21,518 nucleotides of DNA from Candidatus Omnitrophota bacterium (lineage in GTDB: Bacteria; Omnitrophota; JACPQZ01): NCBI GenBank assembly GCA_016190205.1, contig JACPQZ010000067.1, positions 1 through 21,518 on the forward strand, read 5' to 3'. A program made the translations under genes and the position numbers. The notes below the pieces were generated by a model. It saw nothing but the letters and a program-made list of their open reading frames with translations. It was not told the DNA's origin and searched no databases. The stretch's first letter is position 1. Every line of letters begins with the position of its first letter. Shown here one piece after another: positions 13,624 to 21,518 of this stretch.

Positions 13624-14082
13624 ATGAATCCCCCCTTAAGAAGCCAAAGGGATGTGGCCAGGGTTCAGGAGGCCGTGGTGCGAGGGGAGCTTGCGGCGAT
13701 CGCGACCGATCACGCACCCCACGCGGAACATGAGAAGGCCGTGGAGTTTGACCGGGCGCCCTTCGGCGTGATTGGCCTTGAGACGGCGCTCGGGGTGGCC
13801 ATCAAGATATTTGTCGAGTCGGGTAAAATGGAAATCGCGGATTTAATCCACAGGATGAGCTTAGGTCCCGCCCACGTGGTGGGGCTCAATAAAGGGCGTC
13901 TCGCAGTTGGGGCCGATGCCGATTTGACGCTCGTAGATCTTAAATCCGAGTGGGAGGTGCGCGAGCAAGACTTTTTATCCAAGTCCCGCAACTCTCCCTT
14001 TATCGGCTGGAAGCTCCCGGGCAGGGTGGTGCACACGCTCGTGGGCGGCCGCGCGCTCTATCAGGATGGCAAGGTGAAATGA
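13624..14082 (+). CDS. pyrC: C-terminal dihydroorotase fragment after the stop
   Basis: From the first in-frame ATG after the TAA this encodes 152 residues, beginning [10 protein letters not shown] and including ATDHAPH with the catalytic Asp and the [18 protein letters not shown] ending typical of dihydroorotases. No Shine-Dalgarno precedes the ATG, and the conserved EAAPHHFSLTD stretch before it would be lost, so independent translation is doubtful. Its stop overlaps the carA start. Confidence 0.45.
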   Translation: MNPPLRSQRDVARVQEAVVRGELAAIATDHAPHAEHEKAVEFDRAPFGVIGLETALGVAIKIFVESGKMEIADLIHRMSLGPAHVVGLNKGRLAVGADADLTLVDLKSEWEVREQDFLSKSRNSPFIGWKLPGRVVHTLVGGRALYQDGKVK

Positions 14083-15314
14083 AGGGGATATTGGCACTCG
14101 AAGACGGCTTGGTGTTTAAGGGAGAAGGGTTCGGCGCCCGGGGCGAGACGAGCGGCGAGGTGGTTTTCAACACCAGCATGGCGGGCTATCAAGAGATTTT
14201 GACGGACCCTTCTTACAAGGGTCAGATTGTCACCATGACTTACCCGTTGATCGGAAATTACGGGACGAATTACGAAGACAGTGAAAGCGCCCGGCCGCAG
14301 GTGGAAGGTTTTGTCGTGCGGGAGATTTCACGGAGGGCGAGCAACTGGCGCTCGCGCGGAGATCTCGAGGGGTATCTAGAAAAATACAACATCATCGGGA
14401 TTTCCGGTGTAGATACCCGTGCCATCACAAAACACTTGAGAACGAAGGGGGCCATGCGCGGGGTCATCTCAACGATAGATATGGACGAAAAGGCCCTGGT
14501 GGAGAAGGCCCAGCGCTCTCCCGGCTTGGTGGGGAGGGATCTCGTCCAGGAGGTCACGTGCCCGGCGCCCTACGACTGGCGCGGGGAGTCGTCGGATAGC
14601 AGATTCGGGGTTGAACACACGGGCAGGAAGGAAGAGAGAGAAAGGAAGAGAGATGACGAAGGCGGATTTAATGTTGCGCTTCCCGCTTCCCGCATCCCGC
14701 ATCCCGAACGTCGTTTCAAAGTCGTTGCAATAGATTGCGGCATCAAGTACAACATCCTGCGGCGCCTGACTCAATACGGTTGTGACGTCACGGTGGTCCC
14801 GGCCACGGAATCTGCGAAGGCCATTCTGGCCAGGTCTCCGGATGGGGTTTTCCTTTCCAATGGACCCGGCGATCCGGAAGGCGTGCAATATACGATCGAG
14901 ACGATCCGCCATCTCCTGGTGACGGTGCCTATCTTCGGCATTTGCCTGGGTCACCAGTTATTGGGCCTGGCCTTCGGCGGAAAGACCTTCAAGCTCAAAT
15001 TCGGGCACCGGGGGGCGAATCACCCTGTGATGGAACTGGCGACACAAAAGGTGGAGATCACCGCCCAAAATCACGGCTTCTGTGTAGATGTCGCCTCCAT
15101 CACCCGGCAGGGCATTGAGCCGACCCATATCAACTTAAATGACAAGACGCTGGAGGGGATGCGGCACCGGGAACTGCCCGTCTTCAGCGTGCAGTACCAC
15201 CCCGAGGCCTCTCCCGGGCCGCATGATTCGAGGTACCTGTTTGAGCGGTTTATTCAAATGATGCAACATGTGAAATCCAATAGCACAAAGAAACCAGAAA
15301 CCAGAAACCAGTAA
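14079..15314 (+). CDS. carA: Carbamoyl-phosphate synthase small subunit (glutaminase)
   Basis: Hydrolyses glutamine and channels ammonia to CarB. The start is ATG 14079 ([10 protein letters not shown]), overlapping the pyrC stop; a longer upstream frame from 13950 lies inside pyrC and lacks family character. The 411 residues hold the N-terminal CarA domain ([34 protein letters not shown]) and a class I glutamine amidotransferase domain with nucleophile Cys289 (GICLGHQ) and His374/Glu376 (YHPEA). Between the domains (about 170-210) is a charged linker longer than usual, [11 protein letters not shown] then [10 protein letters not shown], part of it encoded by heptamer repeat R5. The final eight or so residues (KKPETRNQ) and the stop come from repeat R4. 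Confidence 0.94.
   Translation: MKGILALEDGLVFKGEGFGARGETSGEVVFNTSMAGYQEILTDPSYKGQIVTMTYPLIGNYGTNYEDSESARPQVEGFVVREISRRASNWRSRGDLEGYLEKYNIIGISGVDTRAITKHLRTKGAMRGVISTIDMDEKALVEKAQRSPGLVGRDLVQEVTCPAPYDWRGESSDSRFGVEHTGRKEERERKRDDEGGFNVALPASRIPHPERRFKVVAIDCGIKYNILRRLTQYGCDVTVVPATESAKAILARSPDGVFLSNGPGDPEGVQYTIETIRHLLVTVPIFGICLGHQLLGLAFGGKTFKLKFGHRGANHPVMELATQKVEITAQNHGFCVDVASITRQGIEPTHINLNDKTLEGMRHRELPVFSVQYHPEASPGPHDSRYLFERFIQMMQHVKSNSTKKPETRNQ
14635..14710. repeat. Repeat R5 inserted in frame in carA
   Basis: GCTTCCC at 14678 and 14685 and GCATCCC at 14692 and 14699 form four contiguous 7-base units followed by GAACG. Upstream, a purine-rich stretch (about 14632-14655) repeats with a 14-base period, GGAAGAGAGAGAAA-like. 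The units match repeat R6 in opposite orientation. The reading frame is kept, adding a low-complexity linker between the two CarA domains. Confidence 0.72.
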
Positions 15315-15583
15315 CCAGATAGATACCAGATGCCAGAAACCAGAAAAAATACGAAATTCGAATATCGTCCGCCACAAAGCCAGGCGGATCCGCCTTGGGC
15401 AGAAAATTCGAAGCAAATTAGAAATTCGAAATTCGAAATCTCAAACCCCGGCTTAAAATATTCGAATTTCGGTTATTCGAATTTGCTTCGTGCTTCGTAT
15501 TTCGAGCTTCGGATTTTATCTTTTCTATCTGGTCTCTGGTTTCTGGTATCTTCTGGTTACTGGCAACTGGTATCTGGTTACTT
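15289..15583. repeat. Composite heptamer-repeat inverted element R4
   Basis: This is the largest element. CCAGNNA units lie at 15294-15321 and 15326-15346. GAAATTC-type units follow, then a perfect 14-bp palindrome AGGCGGATCCGCCT (15382-15395). Next are GAAATTC units facing TTCGAATTT and GCTTCGT units (about 15405-15512), then CTGGTNN units at 15529-15549 and 15553-15580. Outer and inner arms are both inverted, giving a nested hairpin almost 300 bases long that fills the carA-carB gap. Its left edge supplies the carA stop. No gene is supported here. Confidence 0.87.
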
Positions 15584-15606
15584 ACGTAATATGGCATTAA
15601 AGACAC

Positions 15607-18600
15607 ATGCCCAAGCGAACTGATATCCGCAAGATTTTGATCATCGGCTCCGGGCCGATCATCATCGGTCAGGCCTGCGAGTTTGATTATTCGGGCACCC
15701 AGGCCTGCAAGGCCCTTAGGGAGGAGGGCTACGAGGTGGTCCTCATCAACTCTAACCCCGCCACCATCATGACCGATCCCCAGGTCGCAGACCGCACGTA
15801 TGTGGAACCCATTACCCCCGAATTTGTCGCTCAAGTGATTGAGCGCGAAAGGCCTGATGCGCTTTTACCCACCCTGGGCGGCCAGACAGGTTTAAATACC
15901 GCGATCCGTGTTCAGGAAGACGGGGTTTTGGAGCGCTTCCATGTGGAAATGATCGGCGCCCGATACGAGGCGATCAAGAAGGCGGAGGAGCGCGAGCTCT
16001 TCCGCGCCGCCATGGCCAAGATTGGTCTAGACCTGCCCAAGAGCGGGCTCGCCCGCACGGTCGATGAGGCGCGCACCATAGCCCGGAGAATCGGCTATCC
16101 GGTCGTCGTGAGACCCAGCTATACCCTGGGGGGGACCGGCGGCGGGTTCTGCTTTGACGAGGCCCAGCTCGAGGAAGTCGTGCGGAGGGGGCTTGATTAT
16201 TCCATGCGGCATGAGTGCCTGATTGAAGAGTCCGTGCGCGGCTGGAAGGAGTATGAGCTCGAGGTGATGCGGGATTTGAAAGACAACGTGGTCATCATCT
16301 GCTCCATCGAGAACTTCGACCCCATGGGGGTGCACACGGGGGACAGCATTACCGTGGCGCCCGCCCAAACCCTGACGGACAAGGAATATCAAAGGATGCG
16401 CGACGCCTCGATCGCGTGCATGCGCGAGATCGGCGTGGAGACGGGGGGGTCCAACATCCAGTTCGCCCTTCACCCGGCGACGGGCCGCATGGTGATTATC
16501 GAGATGAATCCCAGGGTCTCCCGCAGTTCAGCCCTGGCATCCAAGGCCACGGGGTTTCCCATCGCGAAATTTGCGGCCAAGCTCGCGGTGGGGCTCACCC
16601 TGGACGAAATCCCCAACGACATCACGAAAGAGACCCCGGCCAGCTTTGAGCCCACCATCGATTACTGCGTGGTCAAGATCCCCCGTTTTGCGTTCGAAAA
16701 GTTTCCGGGCGTGGATGACGAGCTGGGTGTGCAGATGAAGTCGGTGGGCGAGACCATGGCCATCGGCCGGACCTTCAAAGAGGCCCTGCAGAAGCGCCTG
16801 CGCGGTTTGGAGATCTCGCGCGCAGGGCTCGGGGCCGACGGCTCGCCGCCGGTCGAAACCGATCCGGCCTTGATCCGCAAACGGCTCGCGCGCCCGGCGG
16901 AGGACCGCGTCTTCCTGATTCGCGATGCCCTCCGGGCGGGACTTCGCGTTGAAGAGGTGAGCGCCATTACATCGATTGACCCGTGGTTTGTGGAAAACAT
17001 GAAAGAGATCGTGGATGCGGAGCATGAGCTTGAGGAGGCGGGCCGCGCAGGCTGGATCAAGGGAGGCCGCGGGAAAGAGGGCGGTGCGCTCCTTAAAAAG
17101 GCCAAGGTCCTGGGTTTTAGCGACGCCCAGCTCGAGGAGCTGTTAAAAACGGACGAAGACTCCATCCGCAACTTACGCAAGCGGTACGGGATTGAGCCCG
17201 TGTACAAGCGCGTGGATACCTGCGCGGCCGAATTCGAGGCCTATACCCCTTATTATTACTCCACTTACGAATCAGAGGACGAGGTCATGCCCACCGCGCG
17301 CAAGAAAATCATGATCCTGGGGGGAGGGCCCAACCGCATCGGGCAGGGGATTGAGTTTGACTACTGCTGCTGCCAGGCCTCCTATGCCCTAAAGGAGATC
17401 GGATTCGAGACCATCATGGTCAATTCCAACCCGGAGACGGTCTCGACCGACTATGACACGAGCGACCGGCTGTATTTTGAGCCGGTCACGTATGAGGACG
17501 TGCTCAATATCGTAGAGAGGGAGAAACCCGACGGGGTCATCGTGCAGTTCGGGGGTCAGACCCCTTTGAACCTTGCGGTCCGGCTGGAGGCGGCCGGGGT
17601 GCCTATCATCGGAACGAGCCCCGACGCCATCGACCGCGCGGAGGACCGGAAGCGTTTTAACGAGCTCCTCAATAAGCTGGGGCTTTTGGCTCCGCGCAAC
17701 GGGACGGCCACGAGCTTGGCAGGCGCCCAGGAGGTGGCGGCCCGGATTGGGTATCCTGTGGTGGTGCGCCCTTCGTATGTCCTCGGGGGCCGGGCGATGG
17801 AAATCGTGTATGACAAAGACAGCCTCCGGACTTACATGCTCCATGCGGTGCGCGCCTCGCCCAAGCACCCTGTGCTCCTCGACCGTTTTCTGGAAAACGC
17901 CATTGAGGTGGATGTGGACCTCATCGCGGACGGGAGGGATTTTGTGGTGGGCGGCGTCATGGAGCATATTGAGGAGGCCGGCATTCATTCAGGCGACTCC
18001 GCCTGCGTGCTTCCGCCGCACACGCTTCCATTGAAAACCGTGGCCCGAATTGTGGATGAGACGAAGGCCCTGGCGCGTGAGATCGGGGTCGTGGGCCTCA
18101 TGAACGTGCAGTTCGCGGTCAAGGATAGTGATATATACGTCCTCGAAGTCAATCCCCGAGCCTCCCGCACGGTTCCTTTTGTGAGCAAGGCGGTCGGCGT
18201 ACCGCTCGCCCGGCTCGCCGCCCAGGTCATGGTGGGGAAGACTCTCAAAGAGCTTGGGTTTACCCGGGAGGTGACGCCCCGGCACACGAGCGTCAAAGAA
18301 TCGGTGCTTCCGTTCGCCCGGTTTCCGGGGGTGGATATCATCCTGGGTCCGGAGATGCGTTCGACGGGAGAGGTCATGGGGATCGACACGGGCTTTGGCG
18401 AGGCCTTTGCGAAGTCCCAGCTCGCCGCCGGGCAATCCCTGCCGCAGCGGGGCACGGTTTTTTTGAGTGTCATGGACCGCGACAAACCGCAAATCCCGGA
18501 GATCGCCAAGCGCCTTAAGTCTTTCGGGTTTACCCTCCTCGCCACGGCGGGAACGGCCCGGTTTCTGGCCGAGCGAGGAATAGAGGTCGAAAAAATCAAC

Positions 18601-18861
18601 AAGATTGCGGAAGGAAGTCCCCATGTGCTGGACCGCATCAAGCAGTCAGGCATCGACCTCATCATCAATACCCCTAATGGCAAGGGCCCCATGCTTGACG
18701 AGGGCCGTATCCGGTCCAGCGCCGTGGGCTACGGCATTCCCGTCATCACGACCCTGCCGGGGGCGCGCGCGGCCGTAAACGGCATTGAGTGTCTTCTTAA
18801 GGGAAAGCTGGGGGTCAGAAGTCTTCAGGCTTATCATGCCGATCTTGCAAAACTCCGTTAG
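15607..18861 (+). CDS. carB: Carbamoyl-phosphate synthase large subunit
   Basis: Makes carbamoyl phosphate from bicarbonate, ammonia and two ATP. The 1084 residues contain both homologous halves. The carboxyphosphate half begins [31 protein letters not shown] and carries GGTGGGF-type ATP-grasp loops. The second half begins [26 protein letters not shown] (about 566-591), with [19 protein letters not shown] and [17 protein letters not shown]. The C-terminal MGS-type allosteric domain (from about 950) includes [13 protein letters not shown] and NTPNGKG. Length and motif order are normal, with no gap. The ATG lies 24 bases after repeat R4 and has only a weak ribosome site. The last 26 bases overlap pyrK. 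Confidence 0.97.
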   Translation: MPKRTDIRKILIIGSGPIIIGQACEFDYSGTQACKALREEGYEVVLINSNPATIMTDPQVADRTYVEPITPEFVAQVIERERPDALLPTLGGQTGLNTAIRVQEDGVLERFHVEMIGARYEAIKKAEERELFRAAMAKIGLDLPKSGLARTVDEARTIARRIGYPVVVRPSYTLGGTGGGFCFDEAQLEEVVRRGLDYSMRHECLIEESVRGWKEYELEVMRDLKDNVVIICSIENFDPMGVHTGDSITVAPAQTLTDKEYQRMRDASIACMREIGVETGGSNIQFALHPATGRMVIIEMNPRVSRSSALASKATGFPIAKFAAKLAVGLTLDEIPNDITKETPASFEPTIDYCVVKIPRFAFEKFPGVDDELGVQMKSVGETMAIGRTFKEALQKRLRGLEISRAGLGADGSPPVETDPALIRKRLARPAEDRVFLIRDALRAGLRVEEVSAITSIDPWFVENMKEIVDAEHELEEAGRAGWIKGGRGKEGGALLKKAKVLGFSDAQLEELLKTDEDSIRNLRKRYGIEPVYKRVDTCAAEFEAYTPYYYSTYESEDEVMPTARKKIMILGGGPNRIGQGIEFDYCCCQASYALKEIGFETIMVNSNPETVSTDYDTSDRLYFEPVTYEDVLNIVEREKPDGVIVQFGGQTPLNLAVRLEAAGVPIIGTSPDAIDRAEDRKRFNELLNKLGLLAPRNGTATSLAGAQEVAARIGYPVVVRPSYVLGGRAMEIVYDKDSLRTYMLHAVRASPKHPVLLDRFLENAIEVDVDLIADGRDFVVGGVMEHIEEAGIHSGDSACVLPPHTLPLKTVARIVDETKALAREIGVVGLMNVQFAVKDSDIYVLEVNPRASRTVPFVSKAVGVPLARLAAQVMVGKTLKELGFTREVTPRHTSVKESVLPFARFPGVDIILGPEMRSTGEVMGIDTGFGEAFAKSQLAAGQSLPQRGTVFLSVMDRDKPQIPEIAKRLKSFGFTLLATAGTARFLAERGIEVEKINKIAEGSPHVLDRIKQSGIDLIINTPNGKGPMLDEGRIRSSAVGYGIPVITTLPGARAAVNGIECLLKGKLGVRSLQAYHADLAKLR

Positions 18862-19645
18862 GATCGTCTCCAATCGCCGCCTGGCCCAGGATCACTACCG
18901 GCTGCGTTTGGAGCGGCCGCGCTCCTTTCCCGAAATTGAGGCGGGGCAGTTTGTACAGCTTCGGCTGGAGGAGGGCTGGGACCCTTTTCTCCCACGGCCC
19001 TTGTGCCTGTATGAACATTCCCGGCTCTGGATGGATGTCGTTTATCAAGTCGTGGGGCGCGGAACGGCCATCCTCTCCAAGAAAAAGGCGGGCGCTTCCG
19101 TCGGGGTGCTGGGGCCGCTGGGACTGGGTTTTCCCATCCTACTGGACGGCGACACGTATGTATTTGTGGCCGGGGGAGTGGGTATCGCGTCTTTGTACCT
19201 CGCGGCCAAGGAGCTCGTGCGCCAGGTAAAGGGGCGCGCCAGGTTCATTCTTCTTTTCGGCTTAAAGAGTGTTGGGATGCTTCATTGTCATCAGGATTTT
19301 CGCGAGCTGGGTTTTGAGCTAAGGATCGCGACCGATGACGGGTCGTATGGAAAAAAGGGTTATGTGACGGGTCTCGTCGAGCAGCTTTTTGAAAAGGAAC
19401 AATTGGGAAGGGTCTGGGTGTATGCGTGCGGGCCCAGGCCGATGTTTCTGGCCCTGACCGGTATACTCCCGCGCTTCGGCCAGGACGCGTATCTTTCTTT
19501 GGATGAGCACATGGCCTGCGGGGTGGGGGTGTGCTTAGGCTGCGCCGTTAAGACCGTGCGTGGAAATGGCGATCCCTACCGGCTGGTTTGCAAGGAAGGA
19601 CCTGTGTTTAAGATGAGCGAGATTGATTGGGAAAGTAAAAAGTAA
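18836..19645 (+). CDS. pyrK: Dihydroorotate dehydrogenase electron-transfer subunit PyrK
   Basis: FAD- and [2Fe-2S]-containing partner of class 1B PyrD, passing electrons to NAD+. From ATG 18836 the 269 residues have a flavin segment ending RPLCLY (55-60; usually RPxSxY), an NAD-binding [10 protein letters not shown] (111-120), YACGPRPMF (197-205), and the cluster cysteines C228, C233, C236 and C252 (CGVGVCLGC then LVC). An upstream in-frame start at 18785 lies inside carB and is not favoured. The C-terminal SKK and the TAA are supplied by repeat R8. Overlap with carB suggests coupling; pyrD follows, completing the heteromeric enzyme. Confidence 0.94.
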   Translation: MPILQNSVRIVSNRRLAQDHYRLRLERPRSFPEIEAGQFVQLRLEEGWDPFLPRPLCLYEHSRLWMDVVYQVVGRGTAILSKKKAGASVGVLGPLGLGFPILLDGDTYVFVAGGVGIASLYLAAKELVRQVKGRARFILLFGLKSVGMLHCHQDFRELGFELRIATDDGSYGKKGYVTGLVEQLFEKEQLGRVWVYACGPRPMFLALTGILPRFGQDAYLSLDEHMACGVGVCLGCAVKTVRGNGDPYRLVCKEGPVFKMSEIDWESKK

Positions 19646-19683
19646 AAAGTCAAAAGGAAAAATTACAATTCAAAATTCAAAAG
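19635..19683. repeat. A-rich heptamer-repeat array R8 at the pyrK-pyrD junction
   Basis: Units of seven bases run GTAAAAA (19635, 19642), GTCAAAA (19649), GGAAAAA (19656), a six-base TTACAA step, then TTCAAAA (19669, 19676). The array gives pyrK its stop and ends about 9 bases before the pyrD GTG. Composition is far more AT-rich than the flanking genes. Confidence 0.75.
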
Positions 19684-19691
19684 GCAGGCGG

Positions 19692-20603
19692 GTGGACTTA
19701 TCTACCTCGTTGGGAAGGCTTAAGCTCAAAAACCCCGTCCTAGTGGCCTCGGGCACGTTTGGGATCGGCGAGGAGATGCGCCGGATCTTTAACATTGATC
19801 TTTTGGGCGGCATCATCACGAAGAGCGTAACCCTCAAGGCCCGTTTTGGAAACCCCCCTCCGCGCATCTGTGAGACGCCCTCAGGGATGCTTAATTCTAT
19901 TGGATTGGAAAATGTCGGTCTTGAGCGTTTTCTCAAGGAAAAACTGCCCTTTCTCAAAAAGCGGAAAACGGTGACGATCGTCAATGTGGCCGGGCATACC
20001 CTGGACGAGTTCGTGACCGTGGCGCGGGCGCTGGACCGCGCGGGAGTCCGGGCCCTGGAGCTCAATCTATCCTGCCCCAACGTGGGCCGCGAGGGTTTAG
20101 AATGGAGCCAGGACCCGAGGCGCGCGGCCGAGGTTGTGCGGGCGGTCAAGCGCCGGGTCCGGGCCTGCGTCATCGCCAAGCTATCTCCCAATGTAACCGA
20201 TATTACGGAGATTGCCCGGGCCGCGAAGGACGGAGGCGCTGATGCGGTCTCCCTCATTAATTCGCTCATCGGAATGGCGATTGACCCGGTGACGCGCGCC
20301 CCGCGGCTCGGGGCTCAAACGGGGGGACTGACCGGTCCGGCCATCAGGCCTGTTGCCGTGCGCTGTGTGTGGGAGGTGGCGCGGTCCGTGCGCATCCCCA
20401 TTTTGGGGATGGGGGGGATTGCATCAGCCGAAGACGCCCTGGAATTTATCCTCGCGGGCGCGAGCGCCGTGGCCATTGGATCTGCCAATTTTGTAAATCC
20501 GAAGGCGGCGCTAGAGGTCATCCAGGGACTGGGAAACTACCTAAAAAGGTGCCAAATCCGGGGTATTTCAGACTTGGTGGGAGGGGCCCAGCCCCATGCT
20601 TGA
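19692..20603 (+). CDS. pyrD: Dihydroorotate dehydrogenase, class 1B catalytic subunit
   Basis: FMN enzyme oxidising dihydroorotate to orotate; class 1B works with PyrK and NAD+. GTG 19692 is preferred (303 residues). It puts LGRLKLKNPVLVASGTFG at the normal N-terminus, and AGG/GGCGG-like bases lie just before it, while the longer TTG-initiated frame from 19623 would translate the A-rich repeat. Motifs are LNSIGLENVGLE (68-79), NVAGHTLDEF, ELNLSCPNV with catalytic Cys128 in place of the Ser of class 2 enzymes, SLINSLIGMAID, and GMGGIASAEDALEFILAGASAVAIGSANF. The stop overlaps pyrF by eight bases. Confidence 0.93.
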   Translation: MDLSTSLGRLKLKNPVLVASGTFGIGEEMRRIFNIDLLGGIITKSVTLKARFGNPPPRICETPSGMLNSIGLENVGLERFLKEKLPFLKKRKTVTIVNVAGHTLDEFVTVARALDRAGVRALELNLSCPNVGREGLEWSQDPRRAAEVVRAVKRRVRACVIAKLSPNVTDITEIARAAKDGGADAVSLINSLIGMAIDPVTRAPRLGAQTGGLTGPAIRPVAVRCVWEVARSVRIPILGMGGIASAEDALEFILAGASAVAIGSANFVNPKAALEVIQGLGNYLKRCQIRGISDLVGGAQPHA

Positions 20604-21330
20604 CCGCGACGAGCTGCGCAAGAAAATCATCGTAGCCCTCGATCTGGATTCCTCCGAAAAAGCTGTGGAAATGGTTCAGATCCTAAAGGGGGAGGTAGGT
20701 CTTTTTAAAGTAGGTCTCGAACTTTTTACGGCCTGCGGCCCCGACGTCGTGCGCCGCATCCGCACCGAAGGCGCGGCTGTTTTCCTGGATCTCAAGCTAT
20801 ACGACATTCCCCATACGGTAGCTCGAGCCGTGCGTCAGATTGCGCGCCTGGGGGTGGAGATGCTTACCCTCCATGCCTATGGGGGCCCGGAGATGATTCA
20901 AGCCGCTGTAGAAGCTGCATCGCAGGAGGCAGGGCGCCTGGGCATTCCGCGTCCGAAGCTCATGGGCGTGACGATCCTCACCAGTCAGGCGGCGAGCGGT
21001 GGCGCGCAAGGCCCCGCCTCCATCCCGGGAATCAGCGTGGAAAAAATGGTGGTGTTTATGGCCAAGATCGCGGAGCGGGAGGGGTTGGACGGCGTCATTG
21101 CCTCGCCCCATGAGGTGAACGCGCTCCGGCAGAATGTGGGCCCGAAGTTCCTGATCGTAACGCCCGGGATCAGACCCCAGGGAAGCGACGAGCATGACCA
21201 GAAGCGTACCGCCACCCCCCAGTCGGCCGTCGAGGCCGGTGCAGATTATCTCGTCATCGGAAGGCCCATCACCCAATCCGCCGATCCCCTTATGACCGTT
21301 AGAAACATAATAGACAGCATTTGCTCTTAA
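20596..21330 (+). CDS. pyrF: Orotidine 5'-phosphate decarboxylase
   Basis: Decarboxylates OMP to UMP, the last step of de novo synthesis. The 244 residues are standard for the bacterial group I enzyme: ALDLDSSEKAVEMV (14-27), KVGLELF with Lys38, FLDLKLYDIPHTV (63-75) with the charge network Asp65/Lys67/Asp70, VTPGIRPQGSDEHDQKR, and YLVIGRPITQSADP near the end. The ATG overlaps the pyrD stop. pyrE, which often follows and would supply OMP, is not seen before the window ends. No T-tract terminator follows. Confidence 0.96.
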   Translation: MLDRDELRKKIIVALDLDSSEKAVEMVQILKGEVGLFKVGLELFTACGPDVVRRIRTEGAAVFLDLKLYDIPHTVARAVRQIARLGVEMLTLHAYGGPEMIQAAVEAASQEAGRLGIPRPKLMGVTILTSQAASGGAQGPASIPGISVEKMVVFMAKIAEREGLDGVIASPHEVNALRQNVGPKFLIVTPGIRPQGSDEHDQKRTATPQSAVEAGADYLVIGRPITQSADPLMTVRNIIDSICS

Positions 21331-21518
21331 ATCATGAAATGCCCGTCTTGTCCCCTTCGGCCTCGTGCGGGCCGATCTCAAGCAGCCAGGATACAGCACC
21401 CGGGGCCGGCACCCTTCTCCGCGAAACGGCCGGTATACTACGTATACCGGCACTTCCTTCGCCCACCCGCGCTTTTCGCGCGGGTGCCCGGGCTCGGTCG
21501 CTCGGGCCCCAGCGTGGC
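21331..21518. other. GC-rich non-coding end region with two perfect hairpins
   Basis: No supported gene lies after pyrF. Two exact inverted repeats are present. GCCGGTATAC (21429-21438) faces GTATACCGGC (21442-21451) over a 3-base loop, and CACCCGCGC (21464-21472) faces GCGCGGGTG (21478-21486) over TTTTC. A CGGGCTCGGTCGCTCGGGCC-type stretch follows. Neither has a T-tract, so they may be a processed 3' end, a protein site or a separate repeat family cut by the window edge. Confidence 0.6.

Larger units (their letters stand above)
12796..14082 (+). pseudogene. pyrC: Dihydroorotase gene interrupted by an in-frame TAA
   Basis: Dihydroorotase cyclises carbamoyl-aspartate to dihydroorotate. Across 429 codons one frame encodes a normal-length class I enzyme: HVHLRQPG with zinc ligands His60 and His62, TDDGAP with the metal-ligand Asp (151 or 152), His179 and His232, then [21 protein letters not shown], and ATDHAPH with catalytic Asp305. 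Codon 247 (13534-13536) is TAA, in a place where homologues typically read a basic residue before RGISVTGE, so one A-to-T change from AAA would explain it. The frame is intact on both sides. The reading may be a true nonsense mutation, an assembly error or readthrough; as written, the N-terminal product lacks Asp305. Confidence 0.88.

Noticed and set aside
13950-14078. Extended carA start
   Set aside because: The added residues lie in the pyrC 3' end and do not resemble CarA; ATG 14079 gives the family N-terminus [10 protein letters not shown].

Overview
The window reads as one long plus-strand run of housekeeping genes from a GC-rich bacterium, with no credible minus-strand gene, tRNA, rRNA, transposase or CRISPR array. 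The order is ftsA - pilT-like ATPase - yggS/ylmE - proC - yggT/ylmG - purine nucleoside phosphorylase - ileS - dksA/traR-like - lspA - lgt - rluD-type synthase - pyrR - pyrB - pyrC (broken) - carA - carB - pyrK - pyrD - pyrF. This closely follows the Bacillota ftsA/ylm/ileS/lspA/pyr neighbourhood. However, ftsZ, sepF, ylmH and divIVA are absent from their usual places, and a type IV pilus retraction-type ATPase follows ftsA. Gene content and heptamer-rich spacers suggest an uncultured candidate phylum of the Omnitrophota/PVC kind. That assignment is inference and has not been tested.

Layout. Positions 1-280 hold a truncated repeat element. 281-4190 hold division, pilus, PLP-homeostasis and proline genes. 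4276-8459 hold yggT, a nucleoside phosphorylase and ileS. 8470-11110 hold a DksA-like zinc-finger protein, the lipoprotein maturation pair lspA-lgt, and a pseudouridine synthase. From 11103 a promoter, a PyrR-binding leader hairpin and an intrinsic terminator precede pyrR. The de novo UMP genes then follow without another clear promoter or terminator: carA/carB make carbamoyl phosphate, pyrB and pyrC make dihydroorotate, pyrD/pyrK oxidise it to orotate, and pyrF makes UMP. pyrE is not in the window. pyrC carries an in-frame TAA at 13534-13536 that cuts the enzyme before a catalytic Asp.

The most unusual layer is a set of eight interspersed elements (1-263, 4208-4267, 5416-5592, 9302-9447, 11271-11305, 14678-14710, 15289-15583, 19635-19683). 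Their sequences differ (CCAGNNA/CTGGTNN, GAAATTC, TCACGAA, GCTTCCC, ACGAAGC, GTAAAAA) but all share a 7-bp period. Several are built as left and right arms that are reverse complements. They sit at gene junctions, remove recognisable Shine-Dalgarno sequences, and are translated into the LspA tail, the CarA linker and the CarA and PyrK C-termini.
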